A stretch of DNA of 57,944 nt from Acidobacteriaceae bacterium (GCA_003151155.1 PLWX01000272.1:1448-59391); one strand, 5' to 3'; positions 42,390 to 52,808 are shown, numbered from the stretch's first letter. The notes: generated by a model from the letters alone, not told the origin. Made by a program: numbers and translations.

Positions 42390-45300
42390 ATGCGTATATC
42401 TCAAGTACTGCGTCCTGCAGGCGAAGCCGCGAGTAAATTCCGCACTTTAATCTGCACAACACTTCTCGTCCTGCTGGCGTTTACTGTCGCCGTGCAGGCG
42501 CAAAACTATGCTGGTTCCGTTACCGGAACCGTTACCGATTCCTCTGGCGCCGCTATCGCCGGAGCGGCGGTAACCGTCATCAACACCGCGACCAACTCGA
42601 CATCCAACGCCACTAGCAGCGGTACTGGCGGATTTTCCGTCCAGCAGTTGCCGGTCGGAACCTATGAAATTCACGTCACGCAACAGGGCTTCAAAGAGTC
42701 TGTTACGAAGGGCGTCGAAATTCACGTTTCCACCAATACCGAAGTCAACGCCAAGCTTGACGTTGGCAATGTGAGCGAGAAAGTTACCGTCGAAGCCGAC
42801 CTCGTCGAAGTTCAGACCGTAGGCGCAACGCTCGGTGAAGTCGTGCAGGGGACGCAGGTTCGCGAGCTTCCTTTGAACGGCGAAAACTTTGTCGGCCTTA
42901 CCCAGCTCTCTCCCGGCGTCTCTGCCGCGAATACCTTCAACGGCCGCGATAAGGGCCTGGCCGGCGGCGTCGACTTCTCCGTCAACGGCAACCCCTACAC
43001 CAATAACCTGTTCCTGGTGGACGGCGTCAACAACAACGACGTGGGTTCCAACCGAACGATTCTCGTCTATCCCTCGGTCGATACCATCGCCGAGTTCAAG
43101 ATGATTCGTAACTCCTACGGTCCGGAATACGGGCAGGCTTCGGGCGCGATCATCAGCATCACCACCAAGTCTGGCGGCAACCAGTTCCACGGCGGATTGT
43201 TCTACGCTGGCCGTAACGACGCCCTTGACGCCAACAACTGGTTCTCCAATCACCAGGCCAATCCGTTGAAGGCGGAACTTCGTCGCAATGACTACGGCTA
43301 CAATTTCAGCGGTCCTATCATTAAGAACAAGTTGTTCTTCTGGTGGAACCAGGAATGGAACAAGGAAATTCGTGGCGTTTCCGAAAGTGCCTGCGTACCG
43401 ACCGCTGCAGAGCGCGCCGGCGACTTCAGCACCGTAAGCTGCGGCGCGACCGCCCCTGTCATTCCCGCGCAGTTCCAGGATCCAACCAACCCGCTTAAGA
43501 TCGCAAGTCCCGACGCGGCTGGTCTCTTGTATGCGCAGTTCTACCCGTTGCCGAACGTTCCCGGGGCCACCGGCTCCACGAACAACTGGGCACAGCCTGT
43601 CAACAACAAACTGAACTGGAGCGAATGGAACGTTCGCGCCGACTACGACATCACGAAGTCGCAGCGTGCGACCTTCCGCTGGACCCAGGACTCCTGGGAT
43701 AACCCAGCCCCCAATCCAGGCACTTTCTGGGGCGACTCGATCTTCCCCACGGTCGCTGCCAACTGGAGCCAGCCATCGAAGAGCGTCATGGCCAAGTTGA
43801 GCTCGACGATCAGCAACTCGATGGTGAACGATGTGGAGTTCGGCTACGGCCACAACGCCATCATCACTTCCCTCGGTGGCACCAGCGCCGGGCTCGTTTC
43901 GCAGATTAATGCAGCGATCCCGACTTCGTGGCCAGCTTCCCTCAAGCTCCCTGGATCTCTTCCAGAATCAGCTTGGGGCGGATTGCAACCCTACGGCAGC
44001 ACCCAGACTATTTGGGATATCGCTCCGTATGCCAACCATGAAGACCTCTACACGGTTCAGGACAACCTGAGCTACGTGCGCGGCAACCACTCCTTCAAAG
44101 TCGGCGCTTTCTACAGCACCAACGCGAAGATCGAAAACAACAATGGTGGTACCGATCAACCGGGGATCAATGCCGGTAGCGGACTCGCCTATAGCACGGG
44201 AAATCAGCTCGCCAACCTGCTTCTTCCTGGAACTGGTCCCGCTCCACAAACCTTCACGATGAGCGAAAACAGCATCAACGCCACTGCCTACGTTCACTGG
44301 CATGACTTTGAATGGTATGTTGGCGATTCGTGGAAAGTACGCCGCAATTTGACGGTCGATTATGGCTTCCGCTGGTCGTTCTATCGTGAGCCGTACGCTG
44401 CCGACAATCACTGGGCTTCGTTCAGCCTGGCTGACTACAATCCAGCCGGTGCCCCGAGCGACGCTTGCAACGGCGTTATCATTGTGCCGGGAACCACTCC
44501 TTGCCAGAACGCAGTCTCGTCACTGAATGCTCTCGGCATCTCTTTGCCGTTGTCGAACGGCACACCGGGACCAAACCGCTCACTCGTCAACCAGAACAAT
44601 CACGACATCGCGCCTCGCATTGGTATCGCGTGGGACGTGTTCAGCAACGGCAAAACGGCTGTGCGCCTCGGCGGCGGTCAGTTCTTCCAGCGCGAACTCG
44701 TTGGCATGGATGAAAGTCTTGCCCGCACCGCTCCGTTTGTAATCAACGCGACGTCTGTTCGTCCGTTGGATACAGCGACCGCGCTTTCCAACCCGCAGGT
44801 TTCCCCGAACGCCGCAAAAGACCCACGCGGTGTGACGCCGAACAGCTGGCAGTGGAACATCAGCGTCGAACAGGAACTGGCTAAGAACACCACCATGGAA
44901 TTGGCGTATGTCGGCAACACCGGCATCCACCTCACTTCCGTGCAGGATCTCAACCAGATCGCGCCCGCAGATTGGGTACAGGCTACTTTCTTGAGTGGCG
45001 GAGCACAAAACGCTCTTCGCCCCGCAGGAAACTTCGGTACGATCACGGACTTCACCCGCCAGGGACATTCAAGCTACAACGCCCTGCAGGCATTGTTCCG
45101 TTCGCAAACCGGAAGCTGGGGCAATTTCCAGGCTGCCTACACCTACTCGCACTCCATCGCGAACGTCGACCTCGACAATTCGTCGGGTGGCATCAGTTCG
45201 GAAGCATGGTTGTTTAACGGAAATCCGAACCTGAATCGCGGTAACTCCAACATCAACCGTCCCAACATCTTCGTGGCGAACGAAGTGTTGTACCTGCCGA

Positions 45301-45902
45301 AACTGGCGGGCCGCAGCAACTTCCTGAAACAAACTGCGGGCGGATGGGAAATGAACAGCATCGTTACCTTGGAGCAGGGCAACTCACTGACGGTCTATAC
45401 AAGCGGAGCAAACGACGCTACGCCTGGTGGAACGCTCGGTTCCTTGATCGGCTCCGGCTATGCTACTGCTCAGCGGCCACTGGCTACAGGCGTTGGCTGT
45501 GACTCTGGCGTGAGCGGCGACCAAATCCTCAACCCTGCCGCGTTTACGCTGGTAGGTTATGCGTTGGGTACCATCCCCTCGAACATCGCGGGACGTGGTA
45601 TTTGCCGTGGACCGGGCACCAAGAACTTTGATGTTCAGTTCGGTAAGAGCTGGTATATCCGCGAGCGCGTCCGAATCAAGTTCAGCCTGGATGCGTTTAA
45701 CATCTTCAACCACGCTAACTTCTCCGGCAACGGAATGGCGACCGGCTTCTCCGGCGGCAGCCTGACCTGCGGCACGGCCAATTGCAGCGCGACCAATAAT
45801 GTCGTTACCAGCCAGTCTGCTGGGGCGATTGGTAACTTCGGTCAGGCTACCCAAGTGCAACCTGGACGCGAGCTTCAGTACGGTATGAAGATAACGTTCT
45901 AA
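42390..45902 (+). CDS. TonB-dependent receptor, Oar/CarboxypepD_reg type
   Basis: A 1170-residue outer-membrane protein. Signal peptide about 1-37 (ending VAVQAQ), a carboxypeptidase-regulatory-like domain at about 42-120 (SVTGTVTDSSGAAIAGAAVT), a plug region at about 125-250 (RELPLNGENFVGLTQLSPG, NNLFLVDGVNNNDVG), then a long beta-barrel with alternating aromatic strands, ending in the outer-membrane motif LQYGMKITF. Such receptors are abundant in acidobacteria and import polysaccharide fragments or other large ligands; the ligand here is unknown. GGTGGAG lies just before the ATG. A strong terminator follows. Downstream glycosidases suggest a glycan substrate. Confidence 0.93.
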   Translation: MRISQVLRPAGEAASKFRTLICTTLLVLLAFTVAVQAQNYAGSVTGTVTDSSGAAIAGAAVTVINTATNSTSNATSSGTGGFSVQQLPVGTYEIHVTQQGFKESVTKGVEIHVSTNTEVNAKLDVGNVSEKVTVEADLVEVQTVGATLGEVVQGTQVRELPLNGENFVGLTQLSPGVSAANTFNGRDKGLAGGVDFSVNGNPYTNNLFLVDGVNNNDVGSNRTILVYPSVDTIAEFKMIRNSYGPEYGQASGAIISITTKSGGNQFHGGLFYAGRNDALDANNWFSNHQANPLKAELRRNDYGYNFSGPIIKNKLFFWWNQEWNKEIRGVSESACVPTAAERAGDFSTVSCGATAPVIPAQFQDPTNPLKIASPDAAGLLYAQFYPLPNVPGATGSTNNWAQPVNNKLNWSEWNVRADYDITKSQRATFRWTQDSWDNPAPNPGTFWGDSIFPTVAANWSQPSKSVMAKLSSTISNSMVNDVEFGYGHNAIITSLGGTSAGLVSQINAAIPTSWPASLKLPGSLPESAWGGLQPYGSTQTIWDIAPYANHEDLYTVQDNLSYVRGNHSFKVGAFYSTNAKIENNNGGTDQPGINAGSGLAYSTGNQLANLLLPGTGPAPQTFTMSENSINATAYVHWHDFEWYVGDSWKVRRNLTVDYGFRWSFYREPYAADNHWASFSLADYNPAGAPSDACNGVIIVPGTTPCQNAVSSLNALGISLPLSNGTPGPNRSLVNQNNHDIAPRIGIAWDVFSNGKTAVRLGGGQFFQRELVGMDESLARTAPFVINATSVRPLDTATALSNPQVSPNAAKDPRGVTPNSWQWNISVEQELAKNTTMELAYVGNTGIHLTSVQDLNQIAPADWVQATFLSGGAQNALRPAGNFGTITDFTRQGHSSYNALQALFRSQTGSWGNFQAAYTYSHSIANVDLDNSSGGISSEAWLFNGNPNLNRGNSNINRPNIFVANEVLYLPKLAGRSNFLKQTAGGWEMNSIVTLEQGNSLTVYTSGANDATPGGTLGSLIGSGYATAQRPLATGVGCDSGVSGDQILNPAAFTLVGYALGTIPSNIAGRGICRGPGTKNFDVQFGKSWYIRERVRIKFSLDAFNIFNHANFSGNGMATGFSGGSLTCGTANCSATNNVVTSQSAGAIGNFGQATQVQPGRELQYGMKITF

Positions 45903-45935
45903 CCTCAAACTCAACCAACTGCTGTAACCTCCGAA

Positions 45936-45975
45936 GGCGGGGCTTGATTCCTCAAGCCCCGCCAATTTACTTTGG
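45936..45975 (+). terminator. Strong terminator after the TonB receptor
   Basis: A perfect 12-bp stem, GGCGGGGCTTGA (45936-45947) with TCAAGCCCCGCC (45952-45963), has loop TTCC and is followed by AATTTACTTT. It separates the receptor from the TPR gene, so either part of the transcription passes through or the latter has its own promoter. Confidence 0.85.
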
Positions 45976-45981
45976 GACGTA

Positions 45982-48402
45982 GTGCCGAGAATCGTTATCC
46001 CAGTCATACCGCAATCCCGTAGATCGCACCCCTTCCAGTGGCGAACTCCAGTTTCATGGCTTGGCGCACTTTGTCTGGGGTTCCTGTTCCTTTCATCCAG
46101 CCCGATCGTTTTCTCACAAGCCGTCGCCCCAAAGAAAACGCCGCCGAAAAATACGCCTAACGTTGCTCCGGCCGAGGCCGCACTCAATAGTCGCATCCAG
46201 GAAGCCGCCGCCGCTCGCAAAAGCGGCGATCCCGAGGCCATTGCCCAAGCCAACCGCCACCTCTCCGCTCTCGCGCTGCGGGAACTGGGACAGCTGCGTC
46301 TCCTTGAACTTGCCTATCCCCAAGCTATCGAGCTCTATCAAAATTCTCTTGAACTTGACGACGTCCCAGACACCCGGGTAGATCTTGCGCTCGCCGATCT
46401 CAATGCCCGCCAACTCGACGATGCAGAGGTCGAGGCGATCAAGGCGCTCGCTGCTGCTCCCGACGACGTCCGCGCCAACACCGTTCTCGGTCGCGTCTTC
46501 CTGCGTAAGCACGATTACCCAGCAGCCGCCCAGGCATTCTCGAAAGCGGTCCGGAGCAAGCCTGACGTCGAGAACATGTATTCCCTGGGAATCTGCCTGC
46601 TGGCCTCGAAAGACCCTAAGGATAAGGATCGTGCCGCCGTCGTCTTCCAGCAGATGGTCCAGTACGCCGGCGAAACTGGCTCGATCCACGTGCTCTTCGG
46701 ACGCGCCTATCGCGACGCCGAAGACCTTCCGAGCGCGATCCGCGAGTTGGAGCGTGCCATCCAACTCGATCCGAAAACCCCCCACGCTCACTATTTCCTC
46801 GGCTTGGCCCGCCTTTCGCTCAACGAGTGGAAGCCCACTCCCGAGGCCAAAGCGGAATTGCACAAGGAGGCCGACAATTATCCGCACGACTTTCTGGCGA
46901 ATTACATGTTGGGCTTCATCGCCTCCGAAGAGCGCGAATACGACGTCTCCGAAAAATATCTGAAGATTGCATCCGAGGTCGGTCCCACCTGGCCTGAACC
47001 ATGGCTCTATATGGGATTGAATGCTTACTCGCAAGGCAACATGAAGCGCGCCGAAGAAACTTTGCGCAAAGCCGTCGACCTTACCGGGAAAGACGAGTCA
47101 CGTTCGAATTACCAGATCCGCCGAGCCTACGTTGATCTCGCTCGAATCCTCTCCACCTCCGGCCGCAAAGACGAGGCCCAGATCTACAGCGCGAAGGCCC
47201 GCGAGTTACAGAACAAGACGATGGCGATGACCCAACAGAGCGTCGCGCAGAACGCCGCCGCCGCCGGTGCCGGCGATTCCGCCGCGATCGTTGCGCTCAC
47301 TCCAGAAACCGAAAACGAGGCCGCTCCCTTGCTGCCCACCAACACCGATCCGTTTGGTCCGGTCGATGCTTCCGCGCTGGCCCGCGCCAACCTCACGCCT
47401 CAGCAACGCACTGCCGCCGACTCGCAGGAGTCCCGCCTGCGGTCCATCCTCGGTGAAGGTCTCAAGGATCTCGCAACCTCCGAAGCCATTCGCGGTCAAT
47501 ACGCCGTCGCGCTCACCCATTTCCAGCAGGCAGAGCACTGGAGTCCCGCAACTCCCGGACTCGCGAAAAACCTCGGCCTCTGCGCCTATAAGGCTACGAA
47601 TTACCCTGAAGCCATTCGCGGTTTCACTCGTGCGCTCGACGAAAAGCCCGATGATCCGCCGGTCCGCGCGTTGCTCGGAATGTCCTACTTCGCTACCGAC
47701 CAATTTGCCAATGCGGTAAAAGCCTTCACGCCGCTCGGCACGCGGGGCATGCAGGACCCCACCGTCGGTTACGCCTGGGCAACCTCGCTCGCCCGCACCG
47801 CCGACTTGAAGAAGGCCTCCGAAGTCCTTACCCAATTTGAAAACGCCGCGCTCTCCAACGACACGCTCCTCCTCGTCGGTCAGCTCTGGACCGAGATTGG
47901 CGATTATCGTCGCGCCGTCGATACCCTGCATCGCGCCTCGCAAGCCGATCCGTCGCTCCTGAAAGCTCACTATTTTGCCGGGCTCGCGAATCTTCGTTGG
48001 GAACACTGGCCTGACGCCGCCACCGAATTTCAGGCCGAACTGGCACTCGCGCCCGCTGATCCCGACGCCAAATATAACCTTGGCTACGTCTATCTCCAGC
48101 AGGCAAAGGTCCCGGAAGCATTCGATCTCTTTCAGAAGGTGATCGCTGCCCAGCCCAATTACCCCAACGCCCAATATCAGGTCGGCAAAATCTTGCTCGA
48201 CCGCGGTCAGTTCGGCGAGGCCATCGCTCATCTGGAAGTCGCCGCGCGCCTCATTCCGCAGGTAGACTATGTGCACTACCAATTGCAGGCCGCGTATCGC
48301 AAGCAGTCGCGTAATGCGGACGCCGATCGGGAACTGGAAATTTATAAGCAGCTCAAGGCGAAGTCGCGCGCCCAGGCAACGGTGCCGAACCAAACTCCTT
48401 AG
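45982..48402 (+). CDS. Secreted TPR repeat protein
   Basis: An 806-residue exported protein beginning at a GTG, with a signal sequence at about 25-46 (LGALCLGFLFLSSSPIVFSQ) and TPR repeats in two blocks, about 80-390 and 490-790, separated by a low-complexity alanine-rich linker. Typical units are AYPQAIELYQNSLELD, HDYPAAAQAFSKAVRSKP and GDYRRAVDTLHRASQADP. It sits between the TonB receptor and a CRTAC1 gene and repeats the TPR-CRTAC1 pairing. The start is uncertain. Confidence 0.85.
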   Translation: MPRIVIPVIPQSRRSHPFQWRTPVSWLGALCLGFLFLSSSPIVFSQAVAPKKTPPKNTPNVAPAEAALNSRIQEAAAARKSGDPEAIAQANRHLSALALRELGQLRLLELAYPQAIELYQNSLELDDVPDTRVDLALADLNARQLDDAEVEAIKALAAAPDDVRANTVLGRVFLRKHDYPAAAQAFSKAVRSKPDVENMYSLGICLLASKDPKDKDRAAVVFQQMVQYAGETGSIHVLFGRAYRDAEDLPSAIRELERAIQLDPKTPHAHYFLGLARLSLNEWKPTPEAKAELHKEADNYPHDFLANYMLGFIASEEREYDVSEKYLKIASEVGPTWPEPWLYMGLNAYSQGNMKRAEETLRKAVDLTGKDESRSNYQIRRAYVDLARILSTSGRKDEAQIYSAKARELQNKTMAMTQQSVAQNAAAAGAGDSAAIVALTPETENEAAPLLPTNTDPFGPVDASALARANLTPQQRTAADSQESRLRSILGEGLKDLATSEAIRGQYAVALTHFQQAEHWSPATPGLAKNLGLCAYKATNYPEAIRGFTRALDEKPDDPPVRALLGMSYFATDQFANAVKAFTPLGTRGMQDPTVGYAWATSLARTADLKKASEVLTQFENAALSNDTLLLVGQLWTEIGDYRRAVDTLHRASQADPSLLKAHYFAGLANLRWEHWPDAATEFQAELALAPADPDAKYNLGYVYLQQAKVPEAFDLFQKVIAAQPNYPNAQYQVGKILLDRGQFGEAIAHLEVAARLIPQVDYVHYQLQAAYRKQSRNADADRELEIYKQLKAKSRAQATVPNQTP

Positions 48403-48423
48403 CATTTATCGAATGGAAGTCTA

Positions 48424-50208
48424 TTGAATTCTCAAAGCCGTGCCCGCTTCTTAGCCCCATTTCTTGCGATCCTGCTATTCGCGACATCTTCTTCCGCGCA
48501 GATGGGGCACAACGCTGCTGCCCCGCCTCCCCCGGGCGCCAAGTCCGCCACGTGCACTGGCCGCCCCATTCCGCAACTTGAAGACATCACCGCATCCACC
48601 GGTATTCATTTCACTCATACCTCCGACCCCTCGAAGAAGTACATCGTGGAATCCATGAGCGGCGGTGTCATTCTCATCGACTACGACCGCGACGGTTGGC
48701 TAGACATCTATTTCACCAACGCCCCGACGGTTGAAATGGCGATGAAAGGTGAGCAGAGTCGCGGCATGCTTTACCATAACAACCATGACGGCACTTTCAC
48801 CGACGTCACTGCCAAGTCCGGCCTGAATTCTCCATGCTTCGCCATGGGCGGCGCGGTCGGCGACTACGATAACGACGGCTGGCCTGACCTCTACGTCACC
48901 TGCCTCGGCGGAAATGTTCTCTACCACAACAACGGCGACGGCAGCTTCACTGACGTGACCAAGAAAGCCGGCGTAGCCGACGGCCGCTGGTCTGCCGGCG
49001 CATCCTTCGGCGATTACGATGGCGATGGCTTCGTCGACCTCATGGTCGTCAACTACGTTGACTTCCATCTCAACGATCTTCCCGGCTTCGGTCGCTTTCC
49101 TAACTGCAAGTACCGCGGCATCGATGTGCAATGTGGCCCCCGCGGTCTAAAAGGCGCTGGCGACTCGCTCTTTCACAACAATGGCGACGGCACCTTCACC
49201 GATGTCTCCAAGGCCGCCGGCGTCGACGATCCTAACGGTTACTATGGCCTCGGCGTCATCTGGGCCGATTTCAATAATTCCGGACGCCCCGACATTTACG
49301 TCACCAACGATTCCACCCCCAAGTTCCTCTACAAGAACGAAGGCAACGGCAAGTTCAAGGAGATCGGTCTCGAGTCCGGCACCGCGGTCAGCGAAGATGG
49401 CTCCGAAGAAGCCTCCATGGGCATCGGTGTCGGCGACTATAACCACACCGGCCGCCCTTCGCTCTTCATCACTAATTTCGAAGACGAAGATGACCTTCTC
49501 TATCGCAATGACGGCAACTACGATTTCACCGACGTCTCTTATAAGTCCGGCGTCGCTCTGCCTTCGCTGCCTTGGGTGAAATGGGGCGCGGCTTTCGCCG
49601 ACTTCGACAACGATGGCTGGCTCGACCTCATCGCCGTCGGAGGCCACGTCTATCCGCAGGTCGATAGTCTCCCTTCTGGTGGAGGCTATCGCGAGCCCAA
49701 GCTTCTGCACTTCAATCAGAAAGACGGTACTTTCTGCGACGCCAGCGAGCAGGCTGGCCCCGCTCTCAAAGAGAAACGCGTCTCCCGAGGCTTAGCCATC
49801 GGCGATCTCTTCAATGACGGAAACATCGATGTCGTGGTTAGCGATATTGACGGTGGTCCCATGATCCTCAAGAATCATGGCGTGCCCGGACAGCACTGGG
49901 TGAGCTTTGAGCTTGCCGGAACCAAAAGCAATCGTCTCGCGCTCAACGCCAGGCTCAAGGTCGTTGCCGGCGGAATGACCCAGACGGATGAAGTTCATAG
50001 CGGCGGAAGCTATCTATCGCAGAACGATCTACGCGAACACTTCGGTCTCGGCGTCGCCACTAAGATCGATTCTGTTGAGATCCGCTGGCCTTCCGGCAAG
50101 GTTGAAACCCTTACCAACCTGGGAGCCGACCATTACTATTCGGTCCTCGAGGGGCTGGGAATCGTTCCCGCCGAGCGCATCAAGCCCGGACCCGCGAAAA
50201 AGCCCTGA
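48424..50208 (+). CDS. CRTAC1-family secreted FG-GAP/UnbV protein
   Basis: A 594-residue exported protein. The start appears to be a TTG (GGAAG seven bases upstream); an ATG nearby is out of frame and meets a stop at once. Signal peptide about 6-25 (LAPFLAILLFATSSSAQ), then LEDITASTGIHFTHTSDPS and FG-GAP loops DYDRDGWLDI, DYDNDGWPDL, DYDGDGFVDL, DFNNSGRPDI, DFDNDGWLDL, ending with UnbV (GTKSNRLALNARL, GGSYLSQNDLREHFGLG, EIRWPSGKVE). Two loops (NHTGRPSLF, NNSGRPDI) depart from the calcium consensus. It lies 21 bases after the TPR gene. Confidence 0.9.
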   Translation: MNSQSRARFLAPFLAILLFATSSSAQMGHNAAAPPPPGAKSATCTGRPIPQLEDITASTGIHFTHTSDPSKKYIVESMSGGVILIDYDRDGWLDIYFTNAPTVEMAMKGEQSRGMLYHNNHDGTFTDVTAKSGLNSPCFAMGGAVGDYDNDGWPDLYVTCLGGNVLYHNNGDGSFTDVTKKAGVADGRWSAGASFGDYDGDGFVDLMVVNYVDFHLNDLPGFGRFPNCKYRGIDVQCGPRGLKGAGDSLFHNNGDGTFTDVSKAAGVDDPNGYYGLGVIWADFNNSGRPDIYVTNDSTPKFLYKNEGNGKFKEIGLESGTAVSEDGSEEASMGIGVGDYNHTGRPSLFITNFEDEDDLLYRNDGNYDFTDVSYKSGVALPSLPWVKWGAAFADFDNDGWLDLIAVGGHVYPQVDSLPSGGGYREPKLLHFNQKDGTFCDASEQAGPALKEKRVSRGLAIGDLFNDGNIDVVVSDIDGGPMILKNHGVPGQHWVSFELAGTKSNRLALNARLKVVAGGMTQTDEVHSGGSYLSQNDLREHFGLGVATKIDSVEIRWPSGKVETLTNLGADHYYSVLEGLGIVPAERIKPGPAKKP

Positions 50209-50231
50209 AATGATCCAAAATATCGATGGGA

Positions 50232-50265
50232 AAGATCGCTATTTCTTTGCAAGAATAACGATCTT
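50232..50265. promoter_or_regulatory. Long imperfect inverted repeat before GH116
   Basis: AAGATCG (50232-50238) and CGATCTT (50259-50265) form the outer 7-bp arms, and TTCTT with AAGAA forms an inner 5-bp helix around TGC. It may be an operator or a terminator of the preceding gene. Confidence 0.4.
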
Positions 50266-50280
50266 CTACTAGTATCAACA

Positions 50281-50303
50281 CGGCTCTACCAGGGCCGCGT
50301 TTT
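50281..50303 (+). terminator. Weak terminator-like hairpin before GH116
   Basis: CGGCTC (50281-50286) pairs with GGGCCG (50292-50297), including one G-T pair, and is followed by CGTTTTCC. It lies 73 bases after the CRTAC1 stop. Confidence 0.35.
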
Positions 50304-50326
50304 CCTGTTTCTCAGCAGGAGTCCCC

Positions 50327-52792
50327 ATGTCGAAATGGCACGTGCCATCGAAGTTCTTACTGCTCGTTTTCATCCTCATCACAGTAAATTGTTCTTTCGC
50401 GGGTGATGAAATTCCCGCCGCCGCATGGCGTCGTCCCATCGGTGCTCCGCTGCAAAATCCGGGTGGACGCAAGCCCGGCCTTGGCATCATCGACGACGGT
50501 TATTGGCAAGGCGCCCCCGTCGGCGGGTTCGGCGCCGGAACTTTCTCTCGCACCTATCGCGGTAACTTCGAACGCTGGCATGTGAAGGCCGGCATTCACA
50601 AATATCAGAACGTCCCCGCCAACCAGTTTGCGGTCTTTGCTCAATCCGAAGGCGAAGCTCCCATCGCACAGGTGCTCTCTACCCAAAAGCCCGAAGGCAA
50701 TGATCTCTCGGCTTGGAACTGGTCTTATCCGGTGGGCGCCGGCGAATATGCTGCGCTCTATCCGAAATCCTGGTTCGCCTACAAATCGCAGCAGCTTCCC
50801 GTTACTCTAACCGTCGAACAGTATTCGCCGATCATTCCTGATAACTACAAAGAATCCAGCTATCCCGTCGCCGTTTACAACTGGTATGTCACCAACCCTA
50901 GCCAAAAGCGCGTAACCGTTTCGATCCTCTTCTCCTGGACAAACATGCTTGGCTGGTTCCGCGACAGTACCACCACTTTCGCCGCCGGGCTCAATGCGCA
51001 GAACATCAATCACTACAAGTCGGAAGCCCTCAAGAACGGCGAGATGCAGGGCATTGTCTTCGATCGCCTGCGCAGCAATCCCGTCTCCGACGAGTGGGAC
51101 GGCCAGATGGCCATTGCCGCTCTCGCCGGCAAAGATGCACAGGTTTCCTACCTCACCACCTATCGCCCCGCCGATTCGGGCGCGGATGTCTGGAAGCCCT
51201 TCGCGAAAGACGGCACGCTTCCCAATCAAAATGCCGAACTAGCCAGTAGCGGCGACGTTCTCGCCGGCGCCATCGCGGTGAAGTTCACCCTCGCTCCGGG
51301 CGAGAAACGAATGGTCCCCATGTCGCTCTCGTGGGACCTCCCCTACATTCAGTTCGGCTCCGGACGCAAGTGGGTCCGTCACTACACGCGCTTTTTCGAT
51401 CGCTCTGGAACCAATGCCTGGAAACTCGCGCGCGTTGCCCTTGAGCAAGGACAGGACTGGAGCCGCCAGATCGATGCCTGGCAGAAGCCCTACATCGAGA
51501 ATAATAACGAGCCTGCGTGGTATCGCGGCATGCTTTTCAACGAGCTTTACGATTTAGCCGATGGTGGGACGATGTGGGCGCACGAGGCCTCCGCTCCTGG
51601 TAATCCGCATCATCCCTCCGCGGTTAAAGAAGACAGCTTCAGTTATCTCGAGTGCTTCGATTACCCCTATTACGGCACCCTCGACGTTTTGTTCTATGGT
51701 TCGTTTCCACTCGCCAGATTCTGGCCCGAGCTCGACAAGCAGCAGATGCGTGAATACGCTGACACCATACCCGAAACCATCAAGCAGAATTACGTCTGGG
51801 CGTGGAAATCCGACAAGGATCACTCGCTCGTACAGACGCAGCGCAAGGTCGCCGGTTCCGCGCCGCACGATCTCGGCAGTCCGACCGAAGACGCGTTCAT
51901 CCTTCCCAACCAGTACAACTTCCAGAACGTCTCCGATTGGAAAGACCTCAACAGCAAGTACGTTCTCATGGTCTGGCGCGACTACGTCATGTCGGGCAGC
52001 AAAGACAAGGCTTTCGTGCAATACAACTTCAGCGCCGTCAAGCAGGCCATGCAGTTCCTGCGCCAGTTCGACAAAGACAATGACGGCCTGATTGAGAATG
52101 ATGGCTATCCCGATCAGACCTACGACAACTGGTCCGCCCGTGGCGAAAGCGCCTACAGCGGAAGTCTCTATCTCGGCGCTCTCCGTGCCACTGAGGAGAT
52201 GGCCAAAGTTCTTGGCGATACTCACACCGCCAACGAAACCGGTGATCTCTTTAAGCGTGCCCAGGCCAGCTTCATCAAGAAACTTTGGAATGGCAAGTAC
52301 TTCAATTACGACGTGGGCAGTTCCTACAAAGACAGCATCATGGCCGATCAGCTCGCCGGCCAGTGGTACGCCAGTCTCACCGGTCTCGGCGATCTCGTCC
52401 CGCCCGAGATGCAGCGCTCCGCGATGAAGCACGTGTACGATTTCAACGTGATGAAGCTAAAGGACGGCACTATGGGCGCGCTCAACGGCATCAGCGCCAA
52501 TGGTGATCTGCTGAAAGACGACGAACAGACCGAGGAAGTCTGGGTCGGCGTCACCTTCGGCGCCGCGTCAACCATGCTCAACTCTGGCTTGCACGACGAA
52601 GCTTTCGCGACCGCGAAAGGCATCTACAACGTCGTGTACGAGGAGAAGGGTTACTGGTTCCGCACTCCGGAAGCGTGGGATACGACCGGCTTCTACCGCG
52701 CCGGTATGTATATGCGTCCCGGTGCCATCTGGTCGATGGAAATGAAACCCATCGCCGTACCCAACGCCGCTGCTACCGCCGCGGCAAAATAG
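50327..52792 (+). CDS. Secreted GH116 beta-glycosidase (glucosylceramidase-like)
   Basis: An 821-residue glycoside hydrolase of family GH116 (GBA2-type), retaining enzymes acting on beta-glucosides or beta-xylosides. A signal peptide (about 8-25) precedes the N-terminal beta-sandwich with GGFGAGTFSRTYRGNFERW, typical of the family, and the C-terminal helical barrel holds the likely nucleophile Glu406 in FNELYDLADGGT and acid/base Asp600 in QTYDNW. AGGAG lies six bases before the ATG. It precedes a GH5 gene, so both act on the glycan taken up by the locus. The exact substrate is unknown. Confidence 0.92.
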   Translation: MSKWHVPSKFLLLVFILITVNCSFAGDEIPAAAWRRPIGAPLQNPGGRKPGLGIIDDGYWQGAPVGGFGAGTFSRTYRGNFERWHVKAGIHKYQNVPANQFAVFAQSEGEAPIAQVLSTQKPEGNDLSAWNWSYPVGAGEYAALYPKSWFAYKSQQLPVTLTVEQYSPIIPDNYKESSYPVAVYNWYVTNPSQKRVTVSILFSWTNMLGWFRDSTTTFAAGLNAQNINHYKSEALKNGEMQGIVFDRLRSNPVSDEWDGQMAIAALAGKDAQVSYLTTYRPADSGADVWKPFAKDGTLPNQNAELASSGDVLAGAIAVKFTLAPGEKRMVPMSLSWDLPYIQFGSGRKWVRHYTRFFDRSGTNAWKLARVALEQGQDWSRQIDAWQKPYIENNNEPAWYRGMLFNELYDLADGGTMWAHEASAPGNPHHPSAVKEDSFSYLECFDYPYYGTLDVLFYGSFPLARFWPELDKQQMREYADTIPETIKQNYVWAWKSDKDHSLVQTQRKVAGSAPHDLGSPTEDAFILPNQYNFQNVSDWKDLNSKYVLMVWRDYVMSGSKDKAFVQYNFSAVKQAMQFLRQFDKDNDGLIENDGYPDQTYDNWSARGESAYSGSLYLGALRATEEMAKVLGDTHTANETGDLFKRAQASFIKKLWNGKYFNYDVGSSYKDSIMADQLAGQWYASLTGLGDLVPPEMQRSAMKHVYDFNVMKLKDGTMGALNGISANGDLLKDDEQTEEVWVGVTFGAASTMLNSGLHDEAFATAKGIYNVVYEEKGYWFRTPEAWDTTGFYRAGMYMRPGAIWSMEMKPIAVPNAAATAAAK

Positions 52793-52808
52793 CTGAACGA
52801 TCCACAAA

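Noticed and set aside
42447..43853. A 468-codon ORF on the - strand inside the TonB receptor gene
   Set aside because: Its protein is low-complexity and domain-free, and the receptor has a clear signal peptide, plug and barrel in the other strand.
47206..48405. A 399-codon ORF opposite the TPR gene
   Set aside because: It is a shadow of TPR codons; no start signal or recognisable domain.
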